Positions 20,779 through 21,127 of a stretch of 21,127 nucleotides of DNA are shown in pieces (the stretch's first letter is position 1; each line of letters starts with the position of its first letter). The stretch is taken from IMG/VR virus record IMGVR_UViG_3300008113_000459, positions 1 through 21,127 of that record; one strand, written 5' to 3'. The translations under genes and the position numbers were made by a program. The stretch is from a virus. Under the pieces are notes generated by a model. That model was not told the origin of the DNA, ran no database searches, and saw only the letters and a list, made by a program, of their open reading frames with translations.

Positions 20779-20831
20779 AGTCAGGTGTCTACAATGGGTA
20801 GTGCCTTACAGGTTCGAATCCTGTCCTGACT
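20779..20831 (+). ncRNA. tRNA-like element lacking an anticodon arm
   Basis: AGTCAGG (20779-20785) pairs perfectly with CCTGACT (20825-20831) as a 7-bp acceptor stem. ACAGG-TTCGAAT-CCTGT (20808-20824) is a perfect T arm with the canonical T loop. Between them only 22 bases remain, containing a D-loop-like AATGGGTAG and a CTAC/GTAG stem, so there is no room for an anticodon arm. No CCA is encoded. It is either a degenerate tRNA or a tRNA mimic. Confidence 0.5.
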
Positions 20832-20832
20832 A

Positions 20833-20919
20833 CAACCGTTGGTGTAACCGGGAATGAATACCGGCAAAGGGTAACATCTCACCATTGGTGAGGATAGGAG
20901 TTCAAATCCCCTACGGATG
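20833..20919 (+). ncRNA. Second tRNA-like structured element
   Basis: Two bases after the first element. It has a T-arm-like AGGAG-TTCAAAT-CCCCT (20896-20912, one mismatch), possible acceptor ends CAACCGT (20833-20839) and ACGGATG (20913-20919, one mismatch), a CCGG/CCGG hairpin and a strong CTCACC/GGTGAG hairpin (20878-20892). I could not fit a normal cloverleaf or assign an anticodon. It may be a degenerate tRNA or part of one larger RNA with the first element. Confidence 0.35.
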
Positions 20920-20953
20920 AAGCCCCGGCCATTGTGTCGGGGTTTCTACTTTT
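20920..20953 (+). terminator. Intrinsic terminator after the tRNA-like elements
   Basis: AAGCCCCG (20920-20927) pairs with CGGGGTTT (20938-20945), eight pairs with one G-T, loop of ten bases, followed by a T-rich stretch (TTTCTACTTTT). It is the strongest GC stem in the plus-strand block. It may end or process the RNA upstream, while the next gene starts at 20960. Confidence 0.6.
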
Positions 20954-20959
20954 ATAAGT

Positions 20960-21127
20960 GTGAACATTACCAAAGCGCAACTGGATGCAATCAACAAAGG
21001 ATTGCTGGATAAGTTCGGCATACCTGACAGCCCCATGCCTAATTCATTACTTGCTGACCTTGTTTTGGGTGTGGCTCAAAGATTGGTGGATGCGTTGCGG
21101 CAAGACATTACAGAAAAGAAATTGGTC
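20960..21127 (+). CDS. N-terminal part of a small unknown protein (runs off the window)
   Basis: GTG at 20960 opens a frame that runs to the last base with no stop (56 codons): MNITKAQLDAINKGLLDKFG, then a helix ADLVLGVAQRLVDALRQDI. The N-terminal helical pattern recalls small head-tail (neck) proteins of phages, but this is weak. The window ends at a codon boundary and continues in frame into 1-57 at the left edge, giving a 74-aa protein just before the portal gene if the molecule is circular. A TACTTTTA box (20948-20955) could be a poor promoter. Confidence 0.5.
   Translation, partial: MNITKAQLDAINKGLLDKFGIPDSPMPNSLLADLVLGVAQRLVDALRQDITEKKLV

Noticed and set aside
20808-20832. T arm and acceptor end of a tRNA as a phage attP core.
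   Set aside because: The 5' acceptor strand is present and pairs perfectly, so it is not just a 3' fragment, and no integrase gene is recognised in the window.

Overview
The window is a tailed-phage (Caudoviricetes) genome or large genome part whose host is most likely a member of the Bacteroidota. Reasons: at least four genes are preceded by the Bacteroidota-type promoter (TTTG-like box, 19-base spacer, TAnnTTTG box); starts mostly lack Shine-Dalgarno sequences; and several proteins look like families common in Bacteroidota phages (DUF6712-like connector, DUF6291-like replication protein, DUF5681-like protein, lectin-like fibre). All family names here come from reading motifs, not from a database search.

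There are two blocks. A minus-strand early/replication block runs from 13803 down to 5807: small unknown proteins, a structured leader with a terminator-like hairpin, a DUF6291-like replication protein, DnaB helicase, a Mom-like DNA-modification enzyme, a stand-alone DnaA domain IV protein, a PAPS-reductase-like enzyme, an SSB-like protein, an Nmad1/DUF1599-like protein, a small HTH protein, a Rad52-like annealing protein and a metallophosphoesterase. A plus-strand late block starts at 13915: HNH protein, sigma-like protein, small membrane proteins, two glycosyltransferase-like proteins, a SAM methyltransferase, a ParB-like protein, a candidate small terminase, the large terminase, a candidate frameshifted pair of tail-chaperone type, and tRNA-like elements. 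The start of the window continues with plus-strand late genes: portal, connector, fibre and a lysis cassette (small membrane protein, basic protein, holin-like, spanin-like, L,D-transpeptidase-like endolysin) ending at 5745. The blocks diverge at 13804-13914, which holds a perfect DnaA box, and converge at 5746-5806 on a hairpin.

The partial gene at the right edge (20960-21127) and the partial gene at the left edge (1-57) join in frame into one 74-codon gene whose stop overlaps the portal start. With the clean two-arm layout, this suggests the window may be a complete circular map of 21,127 bp. However, I recognise no major capsid, tail tube or tape-measure gene and no integrase. It is therefore either an incomplete piece, a deleted or satellite-like genome that depends on a helper, or a phage with unrecognised virion proteins.

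Neighbouring genes are very tightly packed with ATGA overlaps. Several of the couplings involve tiny ORFs (26-53 codons), mostly single-span membrane peptides, that length cutoffs would miss.
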